A DNA stretch of 64,000 bases from Faecalicatena contorta (lineage in GTDB: Bacteria > Bacillota > Clostridia > Lachnospirales > Lachnospiraceae), in NCBI RefSeq assembly GCF_039521745.1, contig NZ_BAAACT010000066.1, one strand, 5' to 3'. The notes beneath the pieces were generated by a model, which searched no databases, was not told the origin of the DNA, and saw nothing but the letters and a program-made list of their open reading frames with translations. Numbering within the stretch: the stretch's first letter is position 1; every line of letters begins with the position of its first letter. Made by a program: the position numbers and the translations under genes. This document shows, piece by piece, positions 41,581 to 50,735 of the stretch.

Positions 41581-43053
41581 ATGAAAAGAGAAAAATTTGG
41601 GTCCCGTCTTGGCTTTATTCTCGTATCAGCTGGATGCGCCATCGGACTGGGGAACGTATGGAAATTTCCGTACATGGCCGGTAAGTTTGGGGGAGCGGCA
41701 TTCATTCTGATCTATCTGATATTCCTGGTGATCCTGGGTCTTCCTATTATAGTGTGTGAGTTCAGTGTTGGAAGAGCCAGCCAGAAGAGCATTGCCACTT
41801 CCTATAATGCCCTGGAACCGGACGGCACAAGGTGGCATTTTACCCGCTGGTTCGCAATTGCCGGCAATTACATACTTGTCATGTTTTACTCCATGGTGGG
41901 CGGCTGGATGCTCTACTACTGCTTCCGCATGGCCAGAGGTGATTTTTCCGGTATTGTATCGGAACAGGTGACTGCCAATTATGACCAAATGCTGGCGTCT
42001 CCGGGAACTTTGATGCTCTGGACCGTGATTGTCATTCTGATTGCTTTCGGAATCTGCAGTATCGGACTTCAAAAGGGCGTGGAAAAGATTATGAAGGTAA
42101 CCATGATCTGCCTGCTGGCTATCATGGTCGTTCTCGCAGTCCGTTCTGTTACTCTGAGCGGTTCCAGCGAAGGCCTTCGCTTCTATCTGGTGCCTGATTT
42201 TCATAAAATGGTGGAAAATGGAATCGGAAATGTTATTTTCGGTGCCATGAGCCAGGCATTCTTCACGCTAAGTATCGGAATGGGCGGGATGGCTATCTTC
42301 GGCAGCTACCTGGACAAGTCCCGTTCTCTGACAGGGGAATCGCTGAGTATCGTAATCCTGGACACTTTTGTAGCTCTGATGGCCGGTCTCATCGTCATAC
42401 CGGCCTGCTTTGCGTTCAACGTAGAGCCAGCCGCAGGGCCCGGACTTGTTTTCATCACGCTGCCCAATATCTTCACACAGATGGCAGGAGGCAGGATTTG
42501 GGGATCCCTGTTCTTCCTGTTTCTGTTTTGTGCTGCACTCTCTACGATTGTGGGCGTTTTTGAAAATATCGTGTCCTTTGGAATGGATCTGTTTCATTTC
42601 AGTAGGAAAAAATCTGTCGGGATCAATATCCTGCTTATCGCCGCCTTAAGCATTCCATGTATCCTTGGATTCAGCGTATGGTCCGGCTTCCAGCCTCTTG
42701 GGACTGGAACAAACATCATGGATTTGGAAGACTTCCTTGTATCAAACAATATCCTGCCGCTGGGTTCCGTTGTCTATCTGCTCTTCTGCACCCATAAAAA
42801 CGGCTGGGGATGGAAAAACTTCATTCAGGAGGCCAACAGCGGCCGGGGAATGAAGTTTCCTGAAAAAGTCCGGGGCTACATGACCTACGTCCTTCCCTGG
42901 ATCGTAGTCATCATATACCTGAAAGGCTATTATGATATGTTCAGTAAACAAAGCACGGCTATCTTTGTGATATGGATGCTTATAGCGGTAGCTTTCCTCG
43001 CAATGATACTGTTTGTTACGGGCAAAAGGAAGAAAAAGGGGAACGCCAGGTAA
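41581..43053 (+). CDS. NSS-family sodium-dependent transporter (third copy)
   Basis: The 490-residue membrane protein carries the NSS signature CAIGLGNVWKFPYMAGKFGG in TM1 and MSQAFFTLSIGMGGMAIFGS in the TM6 region. It should import an amino acid or amine with Na+. GGGAGG lies 6 bases before ATG 41581; an ATG two codons earlier is less well spaced. It is distinct from the tandem pair at 2.7-5.5 kb (different TM1 motif and longer). A perfect palindrome in its leader suggests attenuation. Confidence 0.92.
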   Translation: MKREKFGSRLGFILVSAGCAIGLGNVWKFPYMAGKFGGAAFILIYLIFLVILGLPIIVCEFSVGRASQKSIATSYNALEPDGTRWHFTRWFAIAGNYILVMFYSMVGGWMLYYCFRMARGDFSGIVSEQVTANYDQMLASPGTLMLWTVIVILIAFGICSIGLQKGVEKIMKVTMICLLAIMVVLAVRSVTLSGSSEGLRFYLVPDFHKMVENGIGNVIFGAMSQAFFTLSIGMGGMAIFGSYLDKSRSLTGESLSIVILDTFVALMAGLIVIPACFAFNVEPAAGPGLVFITLPNIFTQMAGGRIWGSLFFLFLFCAALSTIVGVFENIVSFGMDLFHFSRKKSVGINILLIAALSIPCILGFSVWSGFQPLGTGTNIMDLEDFLVSNNILPLGSVVYLLFCTHKNGWGWKNFIQEANSGRGMKFPEKVRGYMTYVLPWIVVIIYLKGYYDMFSKQSTAIFVIWMLIAVAFLAMILFVTGKRKKKGNAR

Positions 43054-43101
43054 AAGGGGCCGGCATATTGGCAGCGACAGCACCGTTTATACTGCGCATA
43101 G

Positions 43102-43806
43102 TTACTCCTCCAGCCTCCCACGCAGAATCGTCATGGCCTGGGCCACGATTCCTGCGTGGTCCACTGCGATCATCCCCTGCTCGGAGACTGTAAAATGCTC
43201 TTCTCTGATCAGGCCCCGCCTCAGCGTATGTTCTACTACAGCCCTTGTATCAAGACATTTCTCTTTATTCACAAAATGCAGAATATAGGTCCTTCTTACT
43301 GCTTCTTTTTCATTGCTCTCTGCTGCCAGTTCCATCTCCACGTTACACCAGGCCGCATCGGCCGCGTCATCTCCGGCCTTTATACTGACGTCTTTTTCAT
43401 CCACCATCGCCATGTAGGCTGTCGTTATAACTCTGGTGCGCGGATCCCTGTTATAGTCTCCAAACGTAGCAAACTGCTCCATGACAGGATTTTTCAGACC
43501 GGTCTCCTCCATAAGCTCTCTTTTCGCCGTGTCCTCCAGATCCTCCTTCATCTCTATAAAACCTCCGGGCAGTGCCCAGAAACCAATGCTGGGATGGTTG
43601 CTGCGCTTCACCATCAGGATCTTGAGCCCCTCGAGGGTTTCTGACAGCGCTCCGTCGTGAGAAAATACAACCGCATCCGTCGTACAGCTTGGTTTTTCAT
43701 ATTTATAAGGATCATAGTCCTCCAGAAAGTCCTCCAGCGTCTGTCCCGCCGGATTTTTATCATGAGTCCCGTAAAATGGTGTGATATCTTCCAAAAATGT
43801 TGGCAT
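43102..43806 (-). CDS. NUDIX hydrolase with C-terminal domain
   Basis: The 234-residue protein has the NUDIX box GGFIEMKEDLEDTAKRELME (G-x5-E-x7-RE-UxEE) at about residues 75-97, followed by ETGL, and a C-terminal winged-helix-like segment of the NrtR/ADP-ribose pyrophosphatase type (ALRRGLIREEHFTVSEQG-like). It probably hydrolyses ADP-ribose or a related dinucleotide, or acts as an NrtR-like regulator. The start ATG 43806 follows AGGAGG by 8 bases; 38 upstream codons run through a hairpin and are not coding. Confidence 0.88.
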   Translation of the reverse strand: MPTFLEDITPFYGTHDKNPAGQTLEDFLEDYDPYKYEKPSCTTDAVVFSHDGALSETLEGLKILMVKRSNHPSIGFWALPGGFIEMKEDLEDTAKRELMEETGLKNPVMEQFATFGDYNRDPRTRVITTAYMAMVDEKDVSIKAGDDAADAAWCNVEMELAAESNEKEAVRRTYILHFVNKEKCLDTRAVVEHTLRRGLIREEHFTVSEQGMIAVDHAGIVAQAMTILRGRLEE

Positions 43807-43879
43807 CTGTTTCTCCTCCTGCTGTATAATACCCAATACTGTGTTTGATATTTCAGGTAAATTACTCCGAGTTATAATA

Positions 43880-43917
43880 GAAAGACGGGACGAGGATGTT
43901 CTCCCGTCCCGTCTTTC
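43880..43917. terminator. Hairpin between the DUF4179 and NUDIX genes
   Basis: GAAAGACGGGACG (43880-43892) pairs perfectly with CGTCCCGTCTTTC (43905-43917) around a 12-base loop. It follows the DUF4179 stop; no clear T-run, so its termination role is uncertain. Confidence 0.6.
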
Positions 43918-43981
43918 CATTATATTAGATTTTATGTCTTCTGTAAACAGCTGCTTTTATAATTAAAATTCTGCCAGCTTC

Positions 43982-45472
43982 CTACTCGCTGATTCTAACG
44001 TACGGTGTTGTAATCGCACTACCGTCCGCATTCGTACCGCCTGCAAATATCCGAAGATACAGATTATCCAGCTGGTCTTCGTCTGCAACATAGACCAGGG
44101 TGTACTCTATCTCTTCTCCTGCTGACATAGGGCGGAAAAATGCAGATTTCATTCTTTCGATCCCTTCCGTATAATATATATCATCGTAATAGATCGGGAA
44201 ACTGCTGCCATTATTGGAAAGCCACTGCATGCCATACCCTTCATTTGCTGATCTGAAGCTGTCGGCTGGATAAGCACAGCTGCCGTCTTCTCTTGGTATC
44301 AGTGTTGTCAGATCCGGGGCAATTGAGATACCCATTATCTGATTGCTCTCTGACTGCACATCGGAATAATTTTTCGCTTTCATCTTAACAACAACATACT
44401 TGGACTTCACGGTTTCAAGCACGCCGTCCTGTGATTCCGTGCCATTCTCATCTACCGTATACCGATATCTCTCATGAGGTTTCAGAGTACCGTCTTCTTC
44501 CATCCACGGAGCAACTTCATCATAACTGGCAAAGTTCTCTGCCGGGTATTCTGACAGTGGAAGTGCGTCCAAAATTTCCGCATCCTGCACGGTAAAACGG
44601 ACATCATCCGTGCCATCTATCTGCTGACCGTCCTCCATCATTATATTGGGATCACTGATTTCATCTCCTATTGCATAGATGTCATCGGCTGCCACTCCTG
44701 TCTGATAAGACTTTGCACAACCCTTTGCATAAGCTTCCATATCCTGAAGTTCTGCATCTGTCATATAGGGAACGGTCTCTTCCAGGACCTCAATCTTCAG
44801 TCCTTCTGCGACTTTTACTATTTCCTCTGCCGGAAGGTCGCTTTCACTCCATACCATTATTCCGTATCCATACTCTTCATTGAATAGATAAATACGCTTA
44901 ACCGTCTCTTCGCTGTCTGTGTAAAAACTGTCATTCACAAATACATCCGTCTTCATTCCGCTGATTTCCAGCGTGTCCAAGTGGGAGTCCTTTGAATAAG
45001 ACATGACGTCTACGGCACCGGTACGCTCTAAGTAATCCAGATCCGCCGCATTATATGGGATAACAGAAAGGGCTCCTCCATTTGCCTCATTATGCCACTT
45101 ATTTCCATATGGGCTGTCTTCTCCGTACAATGTATACCCTTCAGGTATATAAGTCGCTTCTACAGATATCTTATGGGCTTCTTTTTCTCTGTCCACTTGA
45201 AAATCATATTTAACAGAGTTCTCATTCTCCACAAGATTTGCAGAAAGGAATTTGCTTGCCGCCAGCGTAACAACAGACATTCCCACTGCCAGCACCGCCA
45301 CTGCCGCCACTGCTGCCCATGTACGCCGCTTCCTTGTATACTTCATCGCTACCTTTTTCCCAATCCCAAGCTGCTCATAAGTATCCTGAATCCGATTCTC
45401 TATTTTCTCAGGGATTTCAACATCCTGTTGTAAAATTCGTTCTATTTTCTTTTTTGAATATTCGTTCTTCAA
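43982..45472 (-). CDS. DUF4179 domain membrane protein, probable anti-sigma factor
   Basis: The 496-residue protein has a cytoplasmic N-terminus of about 50 residues (IERILQQDVEIPEKIENRIQ), one membrane helix (about 51-71) and a large external domain with DUF4179/DUF4367-like segments (ISVEATYIPEGYTLYG, MVWSESDLPAEEI). It lies 5 bases downstream of an ECF-type sigma factor, the standard place for its membrane anti-sigma partner. The external domain probably senses an envelope signal. Pairing is inferred from position and topology. Confidence 0.85.
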   Translation of the reverse strand: MKNEYSKKKIERILQQDVEIPEKIENRIQDTYEQLGIGKKVAMKYTRKRRTWAAVAAVAVLAVGMSVVTLAASKFLSANLVENENSVKYDFQVDREKEAHKISVEATYIPEGYTLYGEDSPYGNKWHNEANGGALSVIPYNAADLDYLERTGAVDVMSYSKDSHLDTLEISGMKTDVFVNDSFYTDSEETVKRIYLFNEEYGYGIMVWSESDLPAEEIVKVAEGLKIEVLEETVPYMTDAELQDMEAYAKGCAKSYQTGVAADDIYAIGDEISDPNIMMEDGQQIDGTDDVRFTVQDAEILDALPLSEYPAENFASYDEVAPWMEEDGTLKPHERYRYTVDENGTESQDGVLETVKSKYVVVKMKAKNYSDVQSESNQIMGISIAPDLTTLIPREDGSCAYPADSFRSANEGYGMQWLSNNGSSFPIYYDDIYYTEGIERMKSAFFRPMSAGEEIEYTLVYVADEDQLDNLYLRIFAGGTNADGSAITTPYVRISE

Positions 45473-45477
45473 ACCTT

Positions 45478-45993
45478 CTACCTCCTTTGAACTGCCACTT
45501 CCAGCCCATATACTTTTTCAAACTGCCTGCGTCCCCGAACCAGCCTTGTCTTGACCGTACTCTCTTCCAGTTCCAGTATCTGTGCAATTTCTCTGATCTT
45601 GAAACCTTCCGAATAATACAAAAGCAAAACGATCCGATACTTGTCGTCCATCTGGTTCATCAGTTCTTCAAATTCATAATTCTGAAGCGCCATACATGTA
45701 CCCTCCTGTTCCGGAACAGTATTTGAGAGATATTCCCGTTTTCCGGCTCTCAAAATGTCGTTGCATTTGTTGATCAGAATACGTATCAGCCATGTTTTAA
45801 AATACTTGGGTTCTTTCAGCCTGTCGATATTCTCATAGCATGCAATGATCGTTTCCTGTATGGCATCTGCAATGTCTTCCTGTTTATGCAGGTAGCTTCT
45901 TGCAGTCTTGTACATATCCTGCTTTACCAGTTCGATCAGTTCCACAAAAGCCTGATCGTCGTGCTTCTGTGCTCTTTTAATAAGGTATTTCAA
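45478..45993 (-). CDS. ECF-type sigma-70 family RNA polymerase sigma factor, TTG start
   Basis: The 171-residue protein has region 2 (DMYKTARSYLHKQEDIADAI, ETIIACYENIDRL) and region 4 (YRIVLLLYYSEGFKIREIAQ, LELEESTVKTRLVRGRRQ) and lacks regions 1 and 3, the ECF plan. It starts at TTG 45993, 7 bases after AGGAGG. A typical ECF promoter (TGAAAC, 17 bases, CGTC) lies upstream, so it probably activates its own operon. Its partner anti-sigma is the next gene. Confidence 0.92.
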   Translation of the reverse strand: MKYLIKRAQKHDDQAFVELIELVKQDMYKTARSYLHKQEDIADAIQETIIACYENIDRLKEPKYFKTWLIRILINKCNDILRAGKREYLSNTVPEQEGTCMALQNYEFEELMNQMDDKYRIVLLLYYSEGFKIREIAQILELEESTVKTRLVRGRRQFEKVYGLEVAVQRR

Positions 45994-46046
45994 CAGAAGA
46001 CCTCCTTCCCCTCATCAATGCCGGCATGATTGTCTTTCAATTATTA

Positions 46047-46073
46047 GACGTACCGGGACAGCAAATAGTTTCA
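46047..46073 (-). promoter_or_regulatory. Candidate autoregulatory ECF promoter
   Basis: TGAAAC (46068-46073) and CGTC (46047-46050) are separated by 17 bases on the minus strand, the AAC/CGT pattern of ECF sigma promoters, about 55-80 bases upstream of the sigma gene. Confidence 0.6.
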
Positions 46074-46216
46074 GACTGCTGATAAAATTTATAAATAGGA
46101 AACAAATAATTTCTGAAATTTATCGTAATATTACGAAACAACATTAACATTTCGATTATCTTCCAATGTTTGCCTGTTAGTATTCATGTTATTCTATAAA
46201 AAAGGGGGGTGCCGTT

Positions 46217-47095
46217 ATGAACGATAAATTAGAAAACCTGTTCAGTGCACATTATGGAAATAAAAATTTTCTGAACAGAAACTGTCAGCATTATTACTGC
46301 GATGTCCTATCGATTGCTTCAGCAGGGGAATCGACTGAATATCTTTCCAGTCCATTCTGCCATTCACACCATGCTTACGAATTCATGATTCCATACAGCC
46401 CACTTCCCCTCATCATATATGAAGACGCTGTGTATATCGGTGAGGCTGGCTGTGTATATCCCGTGCAGAGCGGCCGGATGCATGCATACAGGTACCGCAA
46501 TTCCAGTATTGCCCATGATAATATTGTAATTGAAAAGGACTTTTTTGAACAGATCCTGCATGAAAAAGGATGCTATGGAAAAGAGTTTGATATGAGTTTT
46601 GACCTTACGAAAGAGGCCGGAACCTACATCCGGTATTTTAAAGAGGAATTTTCTAAACAAAATGACTGTGATTTCTCCAAGCTTATTCATCTCTCGGCCC
46701 TCATTGCTTCTGTGTTCACAGATTGCGAATTTAGTAAAAAAAGAGACCGCCTGAAAGCTCCTCCGCAGTATCAAAAAGGAATCTATCAGATTGTCTCTTA
46801 CATGAACCAGCATTATGCGGATGACCTGCAGGTAGAAACACTGGCGGCCATGTGCGGCCTTTCCCGCACTTATTTTATAACTGCATTCAAGAAAGCAGTC
46901 GGCGAAACGCCTTACAATTATCTATTAAAACTACGCATCGCCAAATCGCAGCTGCTGCTGGAGAATCCCAATTACTCCATCAAGGAAATCGCTCTGCTGT
47001 GCGGTTTTCAAAAGCCAAACACGTTTTCCTCCCTCTTCCGGAATTATACCGGTATGACACCTACCGAATATAAACAAAAACTGCTGCTTCCGTGA
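46217..47095 (+). CDS. AraC family transcriptional regulator
   Basis: The 292-residue protein has an N-terminal cupin-like sensor (about 20-160; HSHHAYEFMIPYSPLPLII) and a C-terminal double HTH (about 195-290; LAAMCGLSRTYFITAFKKAV and IALLCGFQKPNTFSSLFRNY, then TGMTPTEYK). It is a single-gene unit preceded by AAAGGGGGG. Targets and ligand unknown; no metabolic operon is adjacent. Confidence 0.92.
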   Translation: MNDKLENLFSAHYGNKNFLNRNCQHYYCDVLSIASAGESTEYLSSPFCHSHHAYEFMIPYSPLPLIIYEDAVYIGEAGCVYPVQSGRMHAYRYRNSSIAHDNIVIEKDFFEQILHEKGCYGKEFDMSFDLTKEAGTYIRYFKEEFSKQNDCDFSKLIHLSALIASVFTDCEFSKKRDRLKAPPQYQKGIYQIVSYMNQHYADDLQVETLAAMCGLSRTYFITAFKKAVGETPYNYLLKLRIAKSQLLLENPNYSIKEIALLCGFQKPNTFSSLFRNYTGMTPTEYKQKLLLP

Positions 47096-47321
47096 CATCC
47101 GCTCTCGAATTGAGTCCTAGGCTGCTGAAGTGATTGTTTCCACACCTGCTGCAGACTATAGCAGATTACATCATTGGTCTCTGCCAGTCTCCTGTCTTTT
47201 CTTTCTGCTCCTCTATCTTGGATCTCATACAGAAGACCGGCGTAATATTATCCGGACAGCTTTTTGCAGACCGTGACTCATAGATACCCTCTCCCCTGAA
47301 AGAAAGGGAACTCTTGCTTAA

Positions 47322-47651
47322 CTATGCCAAAAAAGTTTCAATATTGGCGAGCAGTTCTATAAACCGGCAGTCTAATTCTGCCTTTTCCGCCGCGCTCTCC
47401 GCAGCAAAATCGAATCCTGGAATACCAAGCATCACATGATTTGCAGCGCTCCAGTCCCGTATTAAAATCTGTTCCATCTGCTCCCATCCCTCATACTGTA
47501 CAAGAAAACAGATCTCCAGATTGTATTTCATATTTTCAAGACACCTGTAAAAATATGGAATCTCTTCCATCTGAAGTCCACGAATAAAATCCAACAGTTC
47601 ATCAAGGCATTTTCTTAACGGAACAAGATCTTCTCTGTCCAGGCTCTTCAT
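47322..47651 (-). CDS. Hypothetical soluble protein
   Basis: The 109-residue product is helical with alternating hydrophobic and charged residues (LRKCLDELLDFIRGLQMEEI, CRFIELLANIETFLA), has no membrane helix, and belongs to no family I recognise. The start at ATG 47651 is 7 bases after GGGGG. It is divergent from the DUF6512-like gene. The 226 bases on its 3' side, up to the AraC gene, show no further feature. Confidence 0.6.
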   Translation of the reverse strand: MKSLDREDLVPLRKCLDELLDFIRGLQMEEIPYFYRCLENMKYNLEICFLVQYEGWEQMEQILIRDWSAANHVMLGIPGFDFAAESAAEKAELDCRFIELLANIETFLA

Positions 47652-47854
47652 GGTATTACCCCCCTCGTTCAAGCCTGCACCGAAAAATCACCCCTGAATC
47701 TTTTTGTATTATATCATAATCTCATGGAAATCACTCTATTTTCCGACATATTATAACAAAAATCGACAAAATGTGGCATCCCGAAAAAACCAGGTATAGA
47801 TCCCATTATTCCGCACATACTATTAGAAAAAATATCCTTTTGGAGGGTGCCTTA

Positions 47855-48442
47855 ATGAAACCTTTTAACAAAAGAAATAAGCGGCTGTTTATCAGTACAA
47901 TCATCGGAGTCATCTTTGTCTCTGCCGCAGGAACACTGCTTCATTTTGTCTACAGCTGGACGGGTAATAACTCCATTATTGGGCTTTTTGCCCCTGTAAA
48001 TGAATCTACCTGGGAACATATGAAGCTTATCTATTTCCCAATGCTGTTATTCTGTGCCGCGGAATACTTCTTTCTGTCGGGACACTATCAACGGCTGATC
48101 CGGGCAGATCTGGCCGGCATACTGGCAGGAACGTGGTTGATTCCCGTAGCCTTTTATACTTACACAGGGATTCTGGGCTTCCATACGCTGACACTGGATA
48201 TACTGACCTTTCTCTTCAGCGTCTTAACCGCATTTTATGTACGCTGCCACTCCCTTCTGCTGCCCGGACATATAGAGCACACCCTTTTCGATAAAATATT
48301 CAAAACCAAATCAGGAACGAAGTGCCGGGGACTGTCGGGCCCTGCCTTTTTCTATTTCATATGTGTCCTGATTACAGGTGTATGCTTTCTCATCTTCACT
48401 TATTACCCTCCGGCAGCCGGCCTGTTCGTTTCCCCTTCCTGA
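47855..48442 (+). CDS. DUF6512-like membrane protein
   Basis: The 195-residue product has six hydrophobic segments. The conserved-looking stretch GLFAPVNESTWEHMKLIYFP after the second helix is typical of DUF6512 proteins of unknown function. The start is ATG 47855, 7 bases after GGAGGG. It is convergent with the LiaF-like gene. Confidence 0.75.
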   Translation: MKPFNKRNKRLFISTIIGVIFVSAAGTLLHFVYSWTGNNSIIGLFAPVNESTWEHMKLIYFPMLLFCAAEYFFLSGHYQRLIRADLAGILAGTWLIPVAFYTYTGILGFHTLTLDILTFLFSVLTAFYVRCHSLLLPGHIEHTLFDKIFKTKSGTKCRGLSGPAFFYFICVLITGVCFLIFTYYPPAAGLFVSPS

Positions 48443-48547
48443 TTAGGTTTTCTTTGGGTATCCACTCCCTCAGCATAAAAAGGAGAAAGCCAGCCAAGGC
48501 TTCTCCAATTCGGATAAGCAGGGCTGTCTTCCTCTCATGTACCGTTG

Positions 48548-49246
48548 CTATATATAAATAATTGTAACTCCGGAAAAGCTCACTTTCCCATTGAGCACCA
48601 GAGAAACTGTCCCGTCCGGCTGGCATCTTCCCTTCTCGTCAACCCCCCCGAATGCTGCGCTCAACTGATTTACCACCTGCCAGCTGCGTGGAATATAGAG
48701 TTCCACACCACCAAAGGAAACATCCAGCTTAACAGCTGCCTGCCCCTGAGGAACCTGTGCATGGTCAAAGTACACCTTCATGGCACCGAAGGAACAATGG
48801 ATACCAGCTCCCCTGAAGTCTTCGGAGTTAATATACTTAATGCTGGAGCCAAAGGAGCTTTCCATCCTCATTGCATCCCCCTCTATCGTCTCCACTTCGC
48901 TGAAGCTGTCGTCAAAATGGGTACTGTGTTGATGCCAGCTCCGCTCCGGACGGTACAAAAATGCTGCGCCGATGCTTCCGAGAAGAGCCGCTCCCAGAAC
49001 CGTCCATGGGGTCAGTGCCGTAATTCCCAGCGGCTCTGCATAAATAATGCAGAGAAAAGCCAGAGAAAACAATACTCCCGGTATGCTTCTGTGGATCGCA
49101 CTCTTAATCAGTGTCGCTGCAAAGATCACAGACAAGAGCAGCATCCAGATACTGATCCTTGTATTCAGGATTCCAAGTCTGCTGATGACCAGAAGCACCG
49201 CCCCAATGATAAAAAATATTCCCCAGAATAATCGTTCTTTTTTCAT
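48548..49246 (-). CDS. LiaF-like membrane protein
   Basis: The 232-residue protein has four N-terminal helices (DUF5668-like, WGIFFIIGAVLLVISRLGIL) and a C-terminal beta-helix-type domain of the LiaF family (INSEDFRGAGIHCSFGAMKV, VSFGGVELYIPRSW, AAFGGVDEKG). LiaF proteins modulate envelope stress signalling. It lies 4 bases after a LytTR regulator, a pairing common in Firmicutes, and is probably controlled by or modulates it. The start at ATG 49246 follows GAGGTAAGG. Confidence 0.85.
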   Translation of the reverse strand: MKKERLFWGIFFIIGAVLLVISRLGILNTRISIWMLLLSVIFAATLIKSAIHRSIPGVLFSLAFLCIIYAEPLGITALTPWTVLGAALLGSIGAAFLYRPERSWHQHSTHFDDSFSEVETIEGDAMRMESSFGSSIKYINSEDFRGAGIHCSFGAMKVYFDHAQVPQGQAAVKLDVSFGGVELYIPRSWQVVNQLSAAFGGVDEKGRCQPDGTVSLVLNGKVSFSGVTIIYI

Positions 49247-49250
49247 GTCC

Positions 49251-49703
49251 TTACCTCTTTTCTTCCAGCCGGTTTCGAAGCGGCTTGTAATAATATCTGG
49301 ATACATATACCTGTTTGTGTGTTTCCTTAAACTGGACCACACAGGAAGTGGATACGGAACGATTGATTGCATAGATGCTTTTCGTGTTCAATATCGTAGA
49401 CTTGGATACTCTCATGAAATATCCCGGCAGAATCTCCTCCAGTTCATACAGGCGGTGCCGGATTTTGTAAATGTCATCCACCGTATGTGCATGGATTGCC
49501 TTTCCGTCAGTCTCGAAGAAAAGGATATCGGTAAGCATCAGATAGTACTCTGTCTCTTCCTTGTAGAATACGATCCGCTGCTCCTGCCTGGAGATTTCGC
49601 TCAGCGCCTTCTGCACTTTCTGCACCTGGTCATTCAGGCTGCTGCTTCTGATAATGACCTCTTCCTCTGTTAAATTCTCATCAATTTCAATTCGTATTTT
49701 CAT
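49251..49703 (-). CDS. LytTR-domain DNA-binding regulator
   Basis: The 150-residue protein has a short N-terminal coiled region and a LytTR domain (about 50-145; YYLMLTDILFFETDGKAIHA, FMRVSKSTILNTKSIYAI). It lacks a receiver domain, so it is a stand-alone regulator of the LytTR/DUF3021-type arrangement, here with a LiaF-like membrane partner in place of DUF3021. The start at ATG 49703 is chosen from GAGGGA upstream. Confidence 0.88.
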   Translation of the reverse strand: MKIRIEIDENLTEEEVIIRSSSLNDQVQKVQKALSEISRQEQRIVFYKEETEYYLMLTDILFFETDGKAIHAHTVDDIYKIRHRLYELEEILPGYFMRVSKSTILNTKSIYAINRSVSTSCVVQFKETHKQVYVSRYYYKPLRNRLEEKR

Positions 49704-49919
49704 CTCATTTCCCTCTCCACGCATTTATCTAACCATATATTAACTCCCTTGTAAATACAAAAGGCGCATGTGGTAAAAATGGGAAGGCAAGTGGTCAAAA
49801 AACGAGTCTCATGTGCCGCTGTAAATTAAACAGAAGTTTTTACTATACCTTCTGGACTTTATCCTGTCTTCAGTATAGAATAAGTACTGAATGAATTGTA
49901 AAAACGGAGGAATCATAAA

Positions 49920-50366
49920 ATGAAATTTTTGATACAGAGAGTATCCGAGGCTTCAGTAGCAGTGGATGGCAATGTAATTGGTTCTATTGAAAAGGGGTTT
50001 CTCGTACTGATTGGCGTATCCGACAGAGACACCGAGGAGACTGCAGACAAGCTGGTACGTAAGATGACAGGGCTTAGAATATTTGAGGATGAGAACGGCA
50101 AGACAAACCTCTCTCTGGCTGACGTGGATGGCAGCCTTCTGTTGATTTCACAGTTCACGCTGTACGCAAACTGTAAAAAAGGGAACCGCCCCAGCTTCAT
50201 AGAAGCAGGCCAGCCCGACAGGGCCAATGCCCTCTATGAATATATCATAGAAAAATGCAGGGCATCCGTCCCCAATGTGCAGACCGGAAGTTTCGGGGCA
50301 GAAATGAAAGTCAGCCTCATCAACGACGGTCCCTTTACTATTATTTTAGATTCAGAAGATCTGTGA
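49920..50366 (+). CDS. dtd: D-aminoacyl-tRNA deacylase
   Basis: Dtd hydrolyses D-aminoacyl-tRNAs and glycyl-tRNA-Ala, protecting translation. The 148-residue product starts MKFLIQRVSEASVAVDG and has the two signature motifs: SQFTLYA (residues 78-84) and NDGPFTIIL (near 137), the latter holding the GP cis-proline motif in variant form. The length is typical. GGAGG precedes the ATG. Confidence 0.96.
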   Translation: MKFLIQRVSEASVAVDGNVIGSIEKGFLVLIGVSDRDTEETADKLVRKMTGLRIFEDENGKTNLSLADVDGSLLLISQFTLYANCKKGNRPSFIEAGQPDRANALYEYIIEKCRASVPNVQTGSFGAEMKVSLINDGPFTIILDSEDL

Positions 50367-50468
50367 CATGGTGCATCCTGTCGGTAGGAAAGTTCGTCGC
50401 CTGAGGACGGCTGCTGAACGGGAGCAGCGTATTGATTCGTTTGGTGGTGCGGAAATAACTGCAAAAAA

Positions 50469-50486
50469 TACTCCCCTTAGGGAGTC
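50469..50486 (-). terminator. Terminator of the tRNA-Thr gene
   Basis: ACTCCC pairs with GGGAGT around TAAG, followed on the minus strand by ATTTTTTG, 15 bases past the tRNA. Confidence 0.85.
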
Positions 50487-50500
50487 TGTAAAATTTAAAA

Positions 50501-50573
50501 AGCTGTCGAGCGGAATCGAACCGCCGACCTCCGCCTTACCAAGGCGACGCTCTACCGACTGAGCCACGACAGC
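50501..50573 (-). tRNA. tRNA-Thr(GGT)
   Basis: The minus strand folds as a full cloverleaf: acceptor GCTGTCG/CGACAGC, D-arm GCTC/GAGC, anticodon loop TTGGTAA with anticodon GGT, T-loop TTCGATT. The 3' CCA is not encoded. It reads ACC and ACU codons. Confidence 0.96.
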
Positions 50574-50735
50574 CTGTGCGCGTTACTTACGCAACGATAT
50601 TAATATACACTAAACCTAGTCTAATTGTCAACATATATTTGAAAATTTATCAAAAGTCAAATTGGATGTACCTAGCAAAAGGACGGCGGCTTTACCTTCC
50701 TTTTGCGGCCCCATCCAAAGACAGTAAAACACTTA

